Source of the DNA: Parasponia andersonii | Taxonomy: Eukaryota; Streptophyta; Magnoliopsida; Rosales; Cannabaceae | Assembly (NCBI GenBank): GCA_002914805.1 | Contig: JXTB01000116.1 | Coordinates: forward strand, 521,140-585,139 | Direction of reading: 5' to 3' | Length of the DNA stretch: 64,000 nucleotides | Part shown: positions 23,173 to 34,200 of the stretch, one piece after another | How the letters are laid out: each line of letters starts with the position of its first letter | Position numbering within the stretch: position 1 is the first letter of the stretch | Translations under genes and position numbers: made by a program | Notes under the pieces: generated by a model | What the model saw: only the letters and a program-made list of their open reading frames with translations | What the model was told of the DNA's origin: nothing | Databases searched by the model: none

Positions 23173-25040
23173 TGTCAAACCAAAAACTCGGGTTAGTGGC
23201 AGAAGAGGAATATCGCAAGGATAAGAAATTCCTTGATTTTTTTGAAAAATATCTAAAAAGATTTAGTTTCATAAAACAGTCTATTTTAGATAAAATATTT
23301 GGAATTCCATCCCATGAATCTCTCCCACAGTTCGTATACACCATTAAACATAGATCGAATAAATGCCGAAAAGAACGTAAATCAAATATATTTTCAAACA
23401 TCATCATCATCCACGTTAGAACAGACACTAGAATGACATACATGAGTTCACAGACAAAATGGAAAGTAGTAGTCTTAGTTCAATGATAAAATAAAACTCA
23501 AACAATCCAAACAGTGCAACAACATGCTTCAAGCATTACCAAGATAACGAACTACAATCCCGATGGCCTCTTACTCTTCTTGATCTCCAAAATTACATTG
23601 GACACCATGTGAGGAAGGGAGTGAGCATAAAATGCCCAGTAGGAAAAATAGTTACCTCGATCGAAAACATTAAAGTGATGGAAAGCTCCTGCATGATTAG
23701 TTTAAATCCAATACATACATATATGATAATCCAAAATCGGAAATCGTCACGTATATGTATAAATAAATTAGTATAATCAAAACCATTCAATTCAGATGCA
23801 CATGACACAAATCAACCCATACCCATGGGCTCATCTTCTCATCTGTGAAAACTTAGGATGATGGCACTAAGTGTACCTAACAGTCTGCCTGACACCTAAG
23901 CCCATACCCGGAGGGGACACCCATGTGATGCCTACCAAACCTGAAGGGGCAACCGAATTGCCTATGCCTGCCAAATGGGAGGTAATCAGAAGTAACAAAA
24001 CCCTGCGTGGATTTACAGACTCTACACCGACGGTAGGGTACATAGCGCCACGCTGTAAATCCACGATGCTAATATGATGCTCATGAATAATCCTATGACA
24101 CGTGCAATATAGAACTGAAGTGTGAAAATAATTGTACTATAGTTTTTCAATAAAATAAGTATATTAGGTTTTCATAGAAAAATAGGTAGCACAACAACCC
24201 TATTTTGGGTATACTCGAAATAACAAGCACTAAGAAAATCCTCAGAGCAACACAATATATATATGTATATTATACCATCACAATCCATCACATATGTTCA
24301 AGAAAACCAAAAACCACATTTGTTCTCATATATTGCAGAAAATAAGTTTCATTCGAAAATAGTATAAAACGGAGGTAACCGAATCTCTAACTCACAAGAA
24401 TAGCGATACCATATTATTGAATCCTCAAGGCCTCGTCGACGATCGTCTGAAAGGTCGGAACCAATTCTAAGCCCTCGATCGTCCTCTTGCGAAAAACCAA
24501 CTTCTTAACAGTGCTTCAATTCTATAAACAGACCTCTTCACTTGAGCTTTCTCTCGATGAAAAGAATCCAACGAGCCTGGTTAAAGGTCAAATGGTGGTC
24601 GGAATCGTCGCCGGCAAGAAGAAATCTGAAACGGCCGAAAATGACGTTTTTCGGCGAGCAGGCATTGGCAGCAGCTGGCGATGACCGGCAAAGCTTCCTG
24701 GCAGCACGGCGAGCCCACGCTGGGTGGTTGGCGGGCCAGACGATGGCCTGGGCGGCAGCTTCCCCTGATGCGCTGGCCGAGAGTGAACAGAGAGAGAGCG
24801 AGGTGGTCGTCGGGGAAAAGAGAGAGAGAAAGTGAGTGGGAGGGAGAACCCACATGGATAAGTAGGGGACTGTGAAAAAAAATTGCACTATAGTCCCCAA
24901 TTCCTAAATCTCCATCAATTCCGTCTTCCAAAATTACAATTTAGTCCTACACAAAATTTTTGCAAATTAATTCACCCAACATAATACTTGAAAATTAGTA
25001 AAATGTCTAAATTACCCTCCCAAAAATTCGAGTTTTTACA
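23173..25040 (-). mobile_element. Gypsy-type solo LTR, Del/Tekay-like
   Basis: A 1,868-bp unit with TG...CA ends on both strands, flanked by a perfect 5-bp target duplication ATTTA (23168-23172 and 25041-25045). Read on the minus strand it starts TGTAAAAACTCGAATTTTTG and GGGAGGGTAATTTAG, typical of Del/Tekay LTRs. It has a GC-richer interior (about 24560-24840) that creates the open frames there. Those frames overlap in several phases and are not genes. No internal domain is present, so it is a solo LTR from recombination. Confidence 0.8.
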
Positions 25041-25045
25041 ATTTA

Positions 25046-25649
25046 TTTTTGGTAAGATAGATGAAAACTTGGTCACCTATAGTAACCCAGAAAAGAAACT
25101 TTGTGAGTAATATAACATTTTTTACTTTTTCTAAAACAATAACAAAAAAAATTGAATAAAAAGATGGGGAAAAAAAGATATTTTTCTGTGTTCTTCAAAA
25201 ATTTAAGAAAAAAAAATTAATGTCTCTAATCTCTAAGAAAAAAATTAGTTCATTTTATTTATAAGAGGAATATACAGAGAAAAAAATTTAGTACCTTTTT
25301 TCCTAAAAAATAGTAGGGAAAAATAATTAAAAATAGAAAAATAAAAACAAGTAGAAACAAAAAAAAAACATTAAATGAAAAATAATAATAAAACAAAAGA
25401 GAGAAAAATAAACACTGAAATAAACTAAAAGGAAAAAAGGAAACAAAAGAGGTAAATAAAGATTAAATAACTATCAAAGTTCAATCCTGTAGAATGGAAA
25501 GGAGTTGCAGGAAGAAACCACTAGGCGAACATCTCTATTGGACATTTTATTTAGCGATGACAATTTGGCTTGATACCTTACACAAATGAGGCAAGTTTTA
25601 TTTGACATAGACAAGTATTAGATAGGTTATGGGTTTATTTTTTTAACGG
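25046..25649. other. A-rich low-complexity spacer, no gene
   Basis: Runs of A and AAAT-type words follow the end of the solo LTR. A segment around 25490-25600 is less repetitive but has no open frame or recognised domain. Confidence 0.5.
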
Positions 25650-25832
25650 ATAATACTTCAGGTACCAATTTTTGTACCAAAATTTTAAAACGCATGTGAT
25701 ATATGATTTGTCACTATTCAATTGGTAACAATATTTATTCTATTTGTAATAAGTATTGCATATCATTTAGATGGTGACAACTTACATGCCACATGCATTG
25801 GTACAAAAGTTAGGACATATAGTTCTATCCTT
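25650..25832. mobile_element. Probable short MITE with imperfect inverted ends
   Basis: Left arm TTTTGTACCAAAATTTT..GCATGTG..TTGTCAC and right arm GTGACAAC..CATGC..ATTGGTACAAAA are imperfect inverted repeats of about 60 bp around a small centre. No coding sequence. Boundaries are approximate. Confidence 0.5.
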
Positions 25833-25957
25833 TTTTAATACTTGTTTTAGTATAGTATAGTTTTAAGGGTATTATTTCCTAATACCGATCCTACATTACC
25901 TGATTACTATATATACTTTTATTAAAAATATTTTTTTTATATAGTATCTTATATGAC

Positions 25958-26085
25958 AAATTTTGTATTTTTATATAAGAAAAAAATAATATCAAATAAA
26001 ATAAATTTTGTATTTTTATATAAGAAAAAAATAATATCAAATAAAATAAATTTTGTATTTTTTTATAAGAAAAAATATTTAAATA
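25958..26085. repeat. 45-bp tandem repeat, about 2.8 copies
   Basis: TTTTGTATTTTT starts at 25961, 26006 and 26051, a constant 45-bp period. Two full units are almost identical and the third is truncated and slightly diverged. Confidence 0.92.
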
Positions 26086-26166
26086 TATACAACTAAAATA
26101 CGATTAATATTCGATGTGTTTGTATTGTTTTTTACAAAAATATCTAAATTTATACCAGAAAAAATA

Positions 26167-26704
26167 GGGTCTATGGCACAAATGGTCCGTAAATTATCTA
26201 ATTTGTGGCAATTTGGTGCTCAAACTTTCAATTGTGGTAAATTAGCTTCTAAGTTTTTTGATTTGAAGTAATTTGGTCCTTGGACTGTCTAAATTACAAC
26301 TTGTTATTAAATTTTTGACAAAAAATATACAAAAGGAGCATATTATAACATCTGAAAGTATATTTAGAGGGAAAAAAAACTACACAAAAGGGTTTAGAAA
26401 GAATAAAAGATTTATTATTTGTATTTCTTAGGGTTCTTAAAACTGCAAATTTAAAGAATATTTTTTAGTAATTTATTTTTATGCTTGAAATTTCTAAATT
26501 ATTTTTGAAATACGCTTTCAGATACCAACGCATACTCCTCACGTGTGTTTTTGATCAAAAATTTAGTAGTAAGTTGTAATTTGAACAATGTAAGGACCAA
26601 TTTACTACAAATCCAAATTCATGAGCTTAATTAATACAGTTGAAACTTTAAAAACTAAATTACCACAAATTAGATAGTTCAAGGACTACTTGTGCCATTA
26701 ACTC
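26167..26704. mobile_element. Long-TIR MITE with 8-bp target duplication
   Basis: The left arm (26167 to about 26365) is the imperfect inverted complement of the right arm (about 26505-26704) over roughly 200 bp. Shared words include ATGGCAC, TATCTAATTTGTGG and AATTACAACTT. Terminal sequences GGGTCTATGGCAC and GAGTTAATGGCAC match. AAAAAATA occurs on both sides (26159-26166 and 26705-26712), an 8-bp duplication. There is no open frame. The long arms and 8-9-bp duplication fit a Mutator- or hAT-derived MITE. Confidence 0.8.
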
Positions 26705-27039
26705 AAAAAATATATTATAAAATATAATTTTGAATATGATAACATTTGTGGTTGGATTTAATAAGTTTATAAGATTTCTATCAAGTACATATGAAAATCT
26801 GTATGAAAAAAAATATGGAAATTGCTTTATTTATTTATTATTTTTTTCTCTCTAGGGCTACCTGTTAGGTACCTATACTTGCACGAATAACACTAGCAAC
26901 CATTTTGCTGGTGTTAATAAGGTAATATAGGGTAGGGTATATGTACTTTTTATGGTTAAGTAGACAATTACCATTTTTTAAAAATGTTTAACTAAATTTA
27001 CCACCACTATTAGATTCTACTACTTTTTAGAGGGAATTA

Positions 27040-27311
27040 GTCAAGAATCTGTTAAGAATTCATCAAGAATTCGTTAAGAATCCATCAAAAATCTGTCAAG
27101 ATTATCACTGACGTTAAGAATCTGTCAAGAATCTATCAAGATCGTCAAGAATTTATCAAGAACCCATTAAGATCCCTGCCAGTAATAAGAATCCATCAAG
27201 ATCGTTAAGATTCTGTCAAAAATTCATCAAGAATCCATCAATATTGCCGCTGATGTCAATAATCGTTCAAGAATCTATCAAAATCATCAGAAATTCGTCA
27301 AGAATTCATTT
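27040..27311. repeat. 11-bp minisatellite with spacer motifs
   Basis: About 20 units of the type (C/T)AAGAAT(C/T)(C/T)(A/G)T, mostly 11 bp long and some shortened to 9. Three related spacers interrupt them at about equal intervals (CACTGACGT, CCCTGCCAGTAA, GCCGCTGATGT), suggesting a higher-order unit of about 70 bp. A codon-like reading is broken by the length changes, so it is not a coding repeat. Confidence 0.9.
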
Positions 27312-28118
27312 TAAAAACTGGTATAGTGATAGATTTAATTAATGAAGAAAAAGAGTGGCATACAACTAATTTATTCATTTTTTTTAAATAGAGTAGGATA
27401 GTAGAATAAATATATCCAACCTATACCACACACGTTGTTATCCCTAATTTAAACTTTTTATTAAATAAAAAGTTTTTTTTTTCATAAAGATTGCCTTATT
27501 TGCAATAATGCCACCATGTTTTCTAGTACCTAAGTTTTAGAAGAATGCCATTTTTGCTCGTACAGGTACATCGTTTATTTTTGACTTTTTTAATAAATAA
27601 ATATGCGTAAAACCATGCAAAATGCATTCTCAATAGCGATTCAATCTATAGAGCCAATTTGGTATTTATTGTTGTGTTTTGATTGTGCCGTAGTTATGAT
27701 AAAAAAAACTGTAAAAAAAAGGTTTAAGCATTTTATAAATTAAATTTATAAAATTACTATTTGAAAGTAATATCTAAATATATAGTAAATTATAGATTAT
27801 ATGTATTATAAAACGATATTTTAAGAAATTTATATCTATAAAAGCAAAAATTTATTAAACGATTCTTTTCTTTCGTATTTTCTTTTCAAACTGCTTTTAA
27901 CATGACTTCTTACAAAAACCATGGCTTAAAGTCTAAAAAATTGAAAACCCCTAGAGGGGTAAATTGTTTTAAAAAAATCATAGATTTATTTAGCAATATA
28001 CCATTTTCTTAAAACCCATTTACAAAAGTACTATTTTTCAAAAATATTCAGAAAGTCCATTTTTTCTTCGAAATTGGTATTATTTAAAGTCATTAGTAGT
28101 AACTAGTGGGGTATTTGA
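27312..28118. other. AT-rich spacer, no gene
   Basis: A- and T-rich sequence with no protein-like frame, RNA gene or clear repeat. Confidence 0.5.
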
Positions 28119-28182
28119 GGTAACCAATTAAATTACTTTAGGTAACTTAGTTTGATTACCTTAAGTAACTTAATTGGTTATC
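28119..28182. repeat. 64-bp imperfect palindrome
   Basis: The left half GGTAACCAATTAAATTACTT is closely mirrored by the right half ending AAGTAACTTAATTGGTTATC. The stretch could form a near-perfect hairpin. It is made of the same GTAAC words as the array at 22575-23167. Confidence 0.8.
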
Positions 28183-29327
28183 TCATGTACCTGATTAGTT
28201 AGCTAAAAAATGTTATTTTCAAAATATTTTTAAAAGTTGTATTCTAAAAGTTCCAAAATTTTTAGTCAATATTTTTTATTTTACTATATAAAATCAAATT
28301 TCTTCTTTTTAATAAGACCTTCCAAAAGCAATATCAAACAAGCCGAGGACTAAACAAAAAATAAATCATGCACGGACGTGATACGTACCTAAATTAGGAG
28401 AGTGAACAAGAATACCACCCTTCTTTTTACCTCTAGTTTCACTCCGTGCCCCTTTTATTTTCTTTGTGCACACATGTCCTTTATAAAAAATTAACATATC
28501 TTTAATTCCAACTTAGAACTAGTAACGCACAATCCTGCTTTTCCCTTTCATCTCCAAATTCAGACATGGCCAAACCTTAATGCTTGACTTTCTTCCTCAA
28601 ATTCACTTATGAATCCGAATAAACCTAGGCCTGAAAGTTGTTTGTGATGGCTAAAACTTGCGAAACAATGGCTGGAATGCTAGTGTGAGGAAAGTGGTGG
28701 AGTTTGGGTCTAGGAACTCCATTCTCCATTGAAGTACATCGTCCGGGACGACATGAGTTGGAGAAGTTTTGCTATGTTTGAGGCTGGTGATGCTGGTGGT
28801 GAGGTGAGATGCGCGGCGTGCAAAGAGGTGTGCGTGGGCAGCAAGCGGTGTATGGCTCTCGTATATGCAATTTTCAGCGTTGTGGCCTGTAAATCTCCAG
28901 GAAAATGTGGTGGGATGATCTACGTCCTATGGTTAAGAGGTAAACGACGGTAAGTGCTGACGAGGAGTCTCCATAAGATCCAGTTACTAAACATGATTTG
29001 TAGCTCTGATTCTTTTTTTCATCGTTATCAACATAAAAGGATATGAGAATTCTAATGTAAGAGCCCTCCTATATGTAACAACATTTTGTCAATTACGAGA
29101 TTTAAATTGTGTGCTCTTTAAGAGTTTATTTATCTTAAAAATATCCGCACACAACTATGATATCTTTAAATAAAAAAGAAAAAAAAACTATTATCTCCTT
29201 CGCATAAAGTCAACGCATTATTTTTTCCCTTTTAAACTTAAATTTTTCTCAAAAAAAAAAAAAAGAAGAAATTCAAGAACAAAGCAATTTTAATACAGAG
29301 ATTCAATTTTGGGAAGTATAGTGATTC
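28183..29327. other. Spacer with one unassigned open frame
   Basis: Mostly AT-rich. A less AT-rich block at 28570-28990 contains a 74-codon + frame (28729-28953) with four Cys around residues 33-45, but no recognisable domain, homologous pattern or splice context. It may be a gene fragment or relic. I do not call it a gene. Confidence 0.35.
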
Positions 29328-29542
29328 CTATAAAGTATTTTGTTTGAGTATATGGGTTCATGGGATTTTAACTTTGAAGTGGGATGTGAGTTTTTTTTTT
29401 TCATTTTTCATTTTTTTTTNNNNNNNNNTAATAAAGGAGATGGATAATCACTATAAAGTATTTTGTTTGAGTATATGGGTTCATGGGATTTTAACTTTGA
29501 AGTGGGATGTGAGTTTTTTTTTTCATTTTTCATTTTTTTTTT
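29328..29542. repeat. Near-identical direct repeat around an assembly gap
   Basis: Two copies of about 92 bp (29328-29419 and 29451-29542) look identical and are separated by nine Ns (29420-29428) plus a copy of the sequence that also follows the second copy (TAATAAAGGAGATGGAT). The 123-bp offset and gap suggest contig ends that overlap but were not merged. A real duplication is possible but less likely. Confidence 0.85.
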
Positions 29543-30432
29543 AATAAAGGAGATGGATGGGAGGTTTTAAGAAAGGGGGTTTGACATAATACCCTGGTAA
29601 ATAAAGGGATAACAGATACTGCAATTGAAAAAAAGAAAAAAAGATTACTCTAAAGTTTACTTTTGTAGATCCGAGATAAAAGTAATGGATTTGTAAAAGG
29701 TATTAAAATAAGAATTGCTTAAAAAAATCTTTTTCTTTATGTCCACTAAAATAATAAGATAGACAAAGATAAAATCAATTCTATGTATATAAATTAAGAG
29801 CAAAACAAATTCTTTTCTTAGCGAAAAAAAAGTCTGGTATATCTATCTAGCTCTTTTAATGTTTTACAACTTTTTCTCTTAAATTTTTGATGCAATTCTT
29901 AACTCCAAGGTCTTGATCTTTTATCACTTATATCCCATAAAGACACCCAAAAGCTATCTTCAAGTCTCCATTGTTATCACCACTTTGTTTTTTTTTGTTT
30001 TTTTTTTTTAGCAAGATGAAGATTTATTTACTCCTTGTTTTTCAATTTTTCATTTACAAGAACATAACAATTAATGGGAACCAAAAATGAATTTTCAAAA
30101 CATTAACAGAGCCAGAAAAATCCTGTAAATAAGAAATGAGTTGAGAACAAGAAAAGGGTAGACGTAATGCGAGATAGAGGATAAAGTGGTTTATTTATTT
30201 ATTTTCTTTTGTTTTTGTTTTTAATAGAGATATATTATGCTATGGTAGATTTCATCAGGAGGACAAAATTTGGAAGCTTTGATCATCTAATAGCCATTGA
30301 ATCCACTAAATAAATCCTCTTACCCAGAGGAGGGAAGGATTTTGCTAATCTAATTTCCCTGAAAAGGTATAGAATTTAACAAAATAAAATAAAATATTCA
30401 CCACCGAATGAGTTAAAATAAAAGGGAAATGA
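29543..30432. other. AT-rich spacer upstream of MSH2, no gene
   Basis: T- and A-rich sequence with homopolymers (for example 29990-30011). No open frame with a domain, no RNA gene and no clear transposon ends were found. Confidence 0.5.
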
Positions 30433-31010
30433 TAGTGTAGGAGAGATAAAATCCCTCCTACACTAAAAGTGATTTTTCAACCATTTGATTGAGATCGTAT
30501 GATTTTTATTAATGTATTTATCCTTGGAACACTCATATACAACTACAGTCTTTTTCTCTTAAAAAATTATCATCGTTCTTTTAAAAAAATATATGAGATG
30601 AAGNNNTTTTTTTTTTTTTTTTTTTTCCAAGCAAAATTGGCGGCTATTGATTTGATTAGCTTTCAATTTTTTTTTCCCCCTTTTTTCTGCAACAATAGTG
30701 ATTCTACGTTTGAGGATTCATACATGGGTATCTAGGAGAAGGTAACGATGCGAGTCAAAACATCTTAGACGAAAGTAATTTTGTGTCGAACAAGAAAAGA
30801 AAATATATACATTAAGATGGTAACAGAGGAAAAAGGGAAAGAAAGAGGAGAGACATTTTTCTCTCATCATAATGGTTTTTTGGTTTTTGTCTTTTAGTTT
30901 GGTCTTATTTTTGTGTATTATAGTCTGCCAAATATTTTGTTCACTAACTCTTTTATTTCATCTAACTTTAATCAATCGGTTCAAAAAACACTCCAGCCCC
31001 TCCTACACTA
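30433..31010. mobile_element. Probable MITE in the distal MSH2 promoter
   Basis: Left end TAGTGTAGGAG and right end CTCCTACACTA are inverted. The arms continue with related words (GATTTTTCAACCATTTGATT against AATCAATCGGTTCAAAAAA). A 3-N gap (30604-30606) next to a poly-T run lies inside. No clear target duplication was found. Its right edge is about 230 bp from the MSH2 start codon. Confidence 0.55.
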
Positions 31011-31078
31011 GAATCCTCTTAAAAAAGAAATTGATTCTATCCATAAACTACCTGAGGCGCGTGCAACTCCCAATTAGA

Positions 31079-31112
31079 CCCGCCAATATTCTCTCTCTCT
31101 TTCCCGCCAATA
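31079..31112 (+). promoter_or_regulatory. Paired E2F-like sites upstream of MSH2
   Basis: The 10-mer CCCGCCAATA occurs twice, at 31079-31088 and 31103-31112, spaced 24 bp apart. The second lies in TTTCCCGCC, which contains the plant E2F consensus TTTCCCGC (31100-31107). The first is preceded by GA and is a weaker match. Both are 126-160 bp before the MSH2 ATG. Replication and mismatch-repair genes of plants are known E2F targets, so S-phase control is inferred. Confidence 0.65.
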
Positions 31113-31125
31113 ACTCTGTGCGTAA

Positions 31126-31130
<5 letters not shown>

Positions 31131-31160
<30 letters not shown>
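31131..31160. repeat. (TA)15 microsatellite in the MSH2 5' region
   Basis: Fifteen uninterrupted TA dinucleotides, 77 bp before the start codon. It lies between the E2F-like sites and an upstream ATG. Confidence 0.95.
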
Positions 31161-31163
<3 letters not shown>

Positions 31164-31201
31164 TCATCTGCTATCAAGAGACTCCAAGAGTGAAATTTTG
31201 A
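31160..31201 (+). other. Upstream ORF of 13 codons before MSH2
   Basis: The ATG formed at the 3' end of the TA run opens MLICYQETPRVKF followed by TGA (31199-31201), 36 nt before the MSH2 ATG. It would be in the leader only if transcription starts before 31160, which cannot be read from sequence. Confidence 0.45.
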
Positions 31202-31237
31202 TAGGAAAGAGTTTAAACCCTAGAAAGATATTTAACG

Positions 31238-34200
31238 ATGACTGAGAATTTTGAGGAGCAGAACAAGTTTCGTGAGCTCAAACTAGGTAAGACTCGAAAA
31301 ACCCTAGTTCCCCTTTTTTGATTTCTTGATATTATATGTAATTGAAACGTAGAATCACTTATTTATTTGTTTATTTTTTCAATAGATGCCAAGCAAGCTC
31401 AAGGGTTCCTCTCATTCTTCAAAAGACTTCCACAAGTAAGTTGTTTCTTACTTATTATGAAATTTTACTTTAAATTTGAAGTTTTCTGATTGGGGTCTGA
31501 GAAAAATGGAGTGAAAGGGGAAGAAATTTTGATCCTGATTTTAAATGGGTATTTATTTGTTTTTGCTTTTTTATATTTGGAGAAACTTTATTCGGCTGAA
31601 GGTGGTTGTAATACAAGGCTTAGTGGTCATTACATATTTTGGTGTCATTGGTACATCTTTGTTCTTTCTCGATGGATGAGAGATACAGGAAATGAAAATT
31701 GGAGGAAGAAGATGAACTGTTTAATGATAAGTAATTCATTTTGACTAAATCTACGATTTTTTTTTTTTTACCAGTTATATTCGTTTTCATTGTGATAATC
31801 GAATACTGGTCTAGGCCTCTTTTGACTTAAAGAAATTTAGAAATTAAACCTTTTTTTTAAAAAAAAAAAAAAGAGGACTTTTAAACTAATTGGTTAATCT
31901 TTTGAAAGCAAAAATGAAATATTAAAAAGTTAAAATAAAATTGGAAGTCCATAAATTCTTTCTCCGCATAAGTTGTTCTCGCATGAGATGTGTGTGTGAG
32001 CATTTCACACAAAAATGACCGAGTATACATAGTTTTGCTTATTTTTCTTATTCCATATCTGTTGCAGGAAACAAGAGCTATTCGATTCTTTGATCGCCGG
32101 GTCGGTTTATACTTTTAACTCCCTATTGCTAGTTTCAATTTTATTCCAATATCTTTTGTATGTGTCTGTTATTATTTCTCCATATTGATTTGTTTTAACT
32201 GTTCGCGAGTGGTATTACTATTGTGAGTAAGTTTGATTTCTACTTTCTACTACTTAAGTATTTCAAAATGGCTTTATGTTATTCTTTCAGCCACACGTGT
32301 AGATAAGTGCTATATTTCTTAAGAGGGCCCTTTGTCTTTATCTTGTTCTTGGTCACTGTCCTTTTTTCTCCATGTAAATGTGTGTGGGTGTTTCTTGAAT
32401 TAAGAGTGGTTCTCCTCTTCTTTTGAAAAAGGAGTATCTTTTGATCTGTACGTTATAATCTCTGTGTGCATGCACGAGCGTGTATATAAGTATATGTATG
32501 TCATTGTATATATGTACATATGTGAGTCTTTGTGCATGTGTGTTGTATATATCCATGAGTCTTGAGTATGTATACGTGTAGGTCGCCTTCCACCTCGATA
32601 TCTCAAATTTTTTGTTGTATTTTTTCCCTTAAATTTTGTGTACAAGATAGCACATAAATATGTGCATAATTAGTGTTTGTCATGTAAATAGTTTTACTTG
32701 AATGAACGGGTTATGCTGTAGTTATTATTTTGGAGAGAAGGATAATAGTATCTTCAGTTCCTATCTCCTTGATTGTTGACTAATCACAATATGTTACATA
32801 ATGGTATGGCATAGTCCACAAACATGCATCACTTGGCATTTGTACTGACCAAATACTGGCTGAAGTTCTTATAATGGAACTTGACGTAGTTGATTATTAG
32901 AAACCCCACCCACCCCCCCCCCCCCTCTCTATTCCTCCCACTTTTATGCGTTGTAATGATGCGTGTCTGTTTTTCTTTCTAATCAATTACATTCAACTTC
33001 CTATCACAATTATTTACGTTGCTTTCTAGAACTATTACCACTAATGCTTTTTCCTTTAGCTTTGAATTAACTATACTTGGACCATGAGAATTTTCTTAAC
33101 TACATTCATGTATTTTTCCTCTTAGTTCTTTAGCTTTGAATTAACTATACTTGGACCATGAGAATTTTCTTAACTACATTCATGTATTTTTCCTCTTAGT
33201 TTCTTTCTGCGTCGTAGTGTTGATTGTTTTCAATAAACATGCAAAACTATACAGGACTATTATACTGTTCATGGTGAAAATGCAACTTTCATTGCAAAGA
33301 CCTTCTACCATACTACCACAGCATTGCGACAACTGGGTAGTGGTTCAGATAGCCTCTCCAGTGTGAGCGTCAGTAGAAACATGTTTGAAACAATTGTCCG
33401 TGATATTCTCTTGGAGAGAACAGACCATGCTGTAGAGCTATATGAGGGTAGTGGCTCGAATTGGAGACTGGTAAAAAGTGGAACTCCTGGAAATATTAGC
33501 AGTTTTGAAGATATTTTATTTGCCAACAATGAAATGCAGGATACCCCCGTTGTTGTTGCACTACTGCCCAACTTTCGTGAAAATAGCTGCACCATTGGGT
33601 TAGGTTATGTTGATCTTACTAAAAAAGTTCTTGGGCTCGCTGAGTTTCTTGATGATAGTCATTTTACAAACTTGGAATCAGCTTTGGTTGCTCTTGGTTG
33701 CAAGGAATGTCTTTTGCCTATGGAGAGTGGGAAATCCAGTGAAGTCAGAACTTTGTATGACTCATTGACAAGATGTGGTGTGATGTTAACTGAGAGAAAG
33801 AAGTCTGAATTTAAGATGAGAGATTTGGTACAGGATCTCGGTAGGCTTGTCAAAGGTTCTATTGAGCCAGTACGAGATTTAGTTTCTGGGTTTGAATTTG
33901 CACCTTGTGCTCTAGGGGCGCTGCTCTCTTATGCAGATCTACTGGCAGATGAGAGCAATTATGGAAATTATACTATCCGAAGGTACAATCTTGACAGTTA
34001 CATGAGGTTGGATTCTGCTGCTATGAGGGCACTTAATGTCCTGGAAAGCAAAACAGATGCAAACAAAAATTTTAGTTTATGTGGCCTAATGAATAGAACA
34101 TGTACTGCTGGAATGGGAAAGCGATTGTTGAATATGTGGCTGAAACAGCCTTTATTAGATGTAAATGAAATTAATTGCAGGCTGGATTTAGTACAAGCAT

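Noticed and set aside
23118-23486. 122-codon + frame with charged residues
   Set aside because: Starts in the GTAAC array and runs into the solo LTR; the antisense frame overlaps it and no domain is seen.
24487-24931. Cluster of overlapping open frames on both strands, GC-richer than neighbours
   Set aside because: They overlap in several phases with no domain and lie inside the solo LTR 23173-25040, whose ends and ATTTA target duplication explain the block.
28729-28953. 74-codon + frame with Cys pairs that might suggest a zinc finger
   Set aside because: Spacing of the four Cys does not fit a known finger and no splice or homology support exists; left as an unassigned block.
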